DNA of 5,817 nucleotides from assembly GCA_018969885.1 (NCBI GenBank), contig JAGWXN010000211.1, positions 1 to 5,817 of the forward strand. Reading direction: 5' to 3'. A model generated the notes under the pieces. That model was given only the letters and a program-made list of their open reading frames with translations, searched no databases and was not told where the DNA came from. This DNA is from Betaproteobacteria bacterium (GTDB taxonomy: Bacteria > Pseudomonadota > Gammaproteobacteria > Burkholderiales > Burkholderiaceae). Shown piece after piece: positions 5,036 to 5,817 of this stretch. The translations under genes and the position numbers were made by a program. The stretch's first letter is position 1. Each line of letters begins with the position of its first letter.

Positions 5036-5817
5036 TTAGCGGCGCCCTGATACGAGACCGAGCAGTACGGCAGCGTCTGGCATGCGCTCCAGATTCCAGA
5101 GCGCATCGAGGAGCGCATCCGCATCAATACCGCTATCGCCGTGGCGCGTGAGCTCGCGGCATTTCGCAGAGAGCTCATCATCGGTGAGCGGCGAGGCAAG
5201 ACTGCCATGGGCAGCCGGGATGCGGTGAATGAACCGCTCACCATCCGCCATCACGAGCGTGACCTCGGCCGCCTCGACTCGCATCGACTCATCGTCAACG
5301 AATGTGAGCAGCCGCTCAAATGACCTGAGTGCGTGATCGCCAACTGCCTGGTCGCTAAATTCGTTGAGTCCGGCGCGGCCGCGCTTGAGGCTTACCGCGA
5401 CCGCGTGCTGGGCGCTGAGCTGAGACAGCTTGCCGGAAGTCACGCCGGGTCGATCCGTTCGTTCACGAAGCAGCGGGTGTGCCCGCAACTCAACCCGTAC
5501 GATCGCATCGAGTCGTTGCTCAACCTCGGGGCGGAGCGCGAGGCAGGCCTCGATGACCGGATTGAGCACCACGCCACAGGGATAGGGCTTGAAGGTGTTG
5601 GCGAGAATTTCCCAGCGCTCTCCCAGTCCCTCCGCAAGCGCGGACCAATTGACGTTCGGCCCGAACACCGGGACGAACCCCCGTTCACCTTCGATCGGTG
5701 CAGGCGGCCCAGCGAAACCCTCCTCGGCCAGCCACGCTGCGAGCAGCCCGTTTGAGGCCGCATTGCCAACGCTCAGGCTCTTAGCCATCGTGCCCAGTGT
5801 TTCGACCAGGCCAGCGC
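5036..5817 (-). CDS. MmgE/PrpD family protein, C-terminal part (start lies beyond the right edge)
   Basis: The frame is open to the right edge and gives the last 259 residues of a family that is usually about 450 long. Members include 2-methylcitrate dehydratase, cis-aconitate decarboxylase and iminodisuccinate epimerase, all acting on carboxylic acids. Family blocks, numbered from the first whole codon, are LGTMAKSLSVGNAASNGLLAA (7-27, with K12 the likely active-site lysine), EEGFAGP and GF in the following helix-loop, and FKPYPCGVVLNPVIEA (75-90, with K76). The ATG at 5788 is internal, because the residues before it also fit the family. Two positions that usually hold histidine differ: Ser15 (KxLH in relatives) and Asn85 (nine residues after K76). 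Its stop is 43 nt before the dehydrogenase ATG, suggesting co-transcription from a promoter outside the window. Reaction and substrate cannot be assigned. Confidence 0.88.
   Translation of the reverse strand, partial: AGLVETLGTMAKSLSVGNAASNGLLAAWLAEEGFAGPPAPIEGERGFVPVFGPNVNWSALAEGLGERWEILANTFKPYPCGVVLNPVIEACLALRPEVEQRLDAIVRVELRAHPLLRERTDRPGVTSGKLSQLSAQHAVAVSLKRGRAGLNEFSDQAVGDHALRSFERLLTFVDDESMRVEAAEVTLVMADGERFIHRIPAAHGSLASPLTDDELSAKCRELTRHGDSGIDADALLDALWNLERMPDAAVLLGLVSGRR

Noticed and set aside
4993..5244. 84-residue N-terminal extension of the dehydrogenase frame
   Set aside because: It overlaps the 3' end of the MmgE/PrpD gene in another frame and has no family similarity. The Rossmann fold begins right after ATG 4992, which has its own ribosome site.
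5036..5788. A complete 250-residue gene starting at ATG 5788
   Set aside because: The same frame is open to the window edge, and the residues before this Met (LVETLGT) fit the MmgE/PrpD motif. The Met is therefore internal and the gene is cut by the window.

Overview
The window is GC-rich DNA that looks like a Burkholderiales (betaproteobacterial) accessory or catabolic region. The best taxonomic clue is a Bug/TctC-type periplasmic binding protein, a family greatly expanded in Alcaligenaceae and Comamonadaceae. It lies beside a Rieske oxygenase, a 3-hydroxyisobutyrate dehydrogenase-like enzyme, an MmgE/PrpD protein and an Asp/Glu racemase-superfamily protein, a mix typical of that group's degradation loci. 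This assignment is inference; there is no marker gene or RNA gene in the window.

Layout, left to right. (1) 1-476, minus, running off the left edge: N-terminal part of a secreted lipoprotein with a glycine run after the lipobox cysteine and one bacterial Ig-like repeat. (2) 477-695: divergent intergenic spacer. (3) 696-1733, plus: Bug-family solute-binding protein with a Sec signal peptide. (4) 1736-2506, minus: Asp/Glu racemase / maleate isomerase / arylmalonate decarboxylase-type protein in which both usual catalytic cysteine positions are occupied by other residues. (5) 2507-2680: divergent regulatory spacer with a good sigma-70-like promoter for the next gene and a repeated 9-mer. (6) 2681-4081, plus: Rieske non-heme iron oxygenase large subunit with complete metal-binding motifs. 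(7) 4084-4992, minus: NAD-dependent beta-hydroxyacid dehydrogenase. (8) 5036-5817, minus, running off the right edge: C-terminal part of an MmgE/PrpD-family protein, the upstream partner of gene 7 in a probable operon.

The four central genes alternate in strand and form two convergent pairs. In both pairs the stop codons are only 2 nt apart, so any terminator must lie inside the opposing gene. A plausible shared role is uptake (binding protein), ring or side-chain oxidation (Rieske protein), and processing of hydroxy- or unsaturated carboxylic acids (dehydrogenase, MmgE/PrpD, racemase-like protein) of an aromatic or dicarboxylic compound. The substrate cannot be read from the sequence. No oxygenase reductase, TctA/TctB membrane partner or transcriptional regulator is present in the window. 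I found no tRNA, rRNA, CRISPR array, insertion sequence or phage gene. The most unusual single observation is the doubly cysteine-less racemase-family protein.
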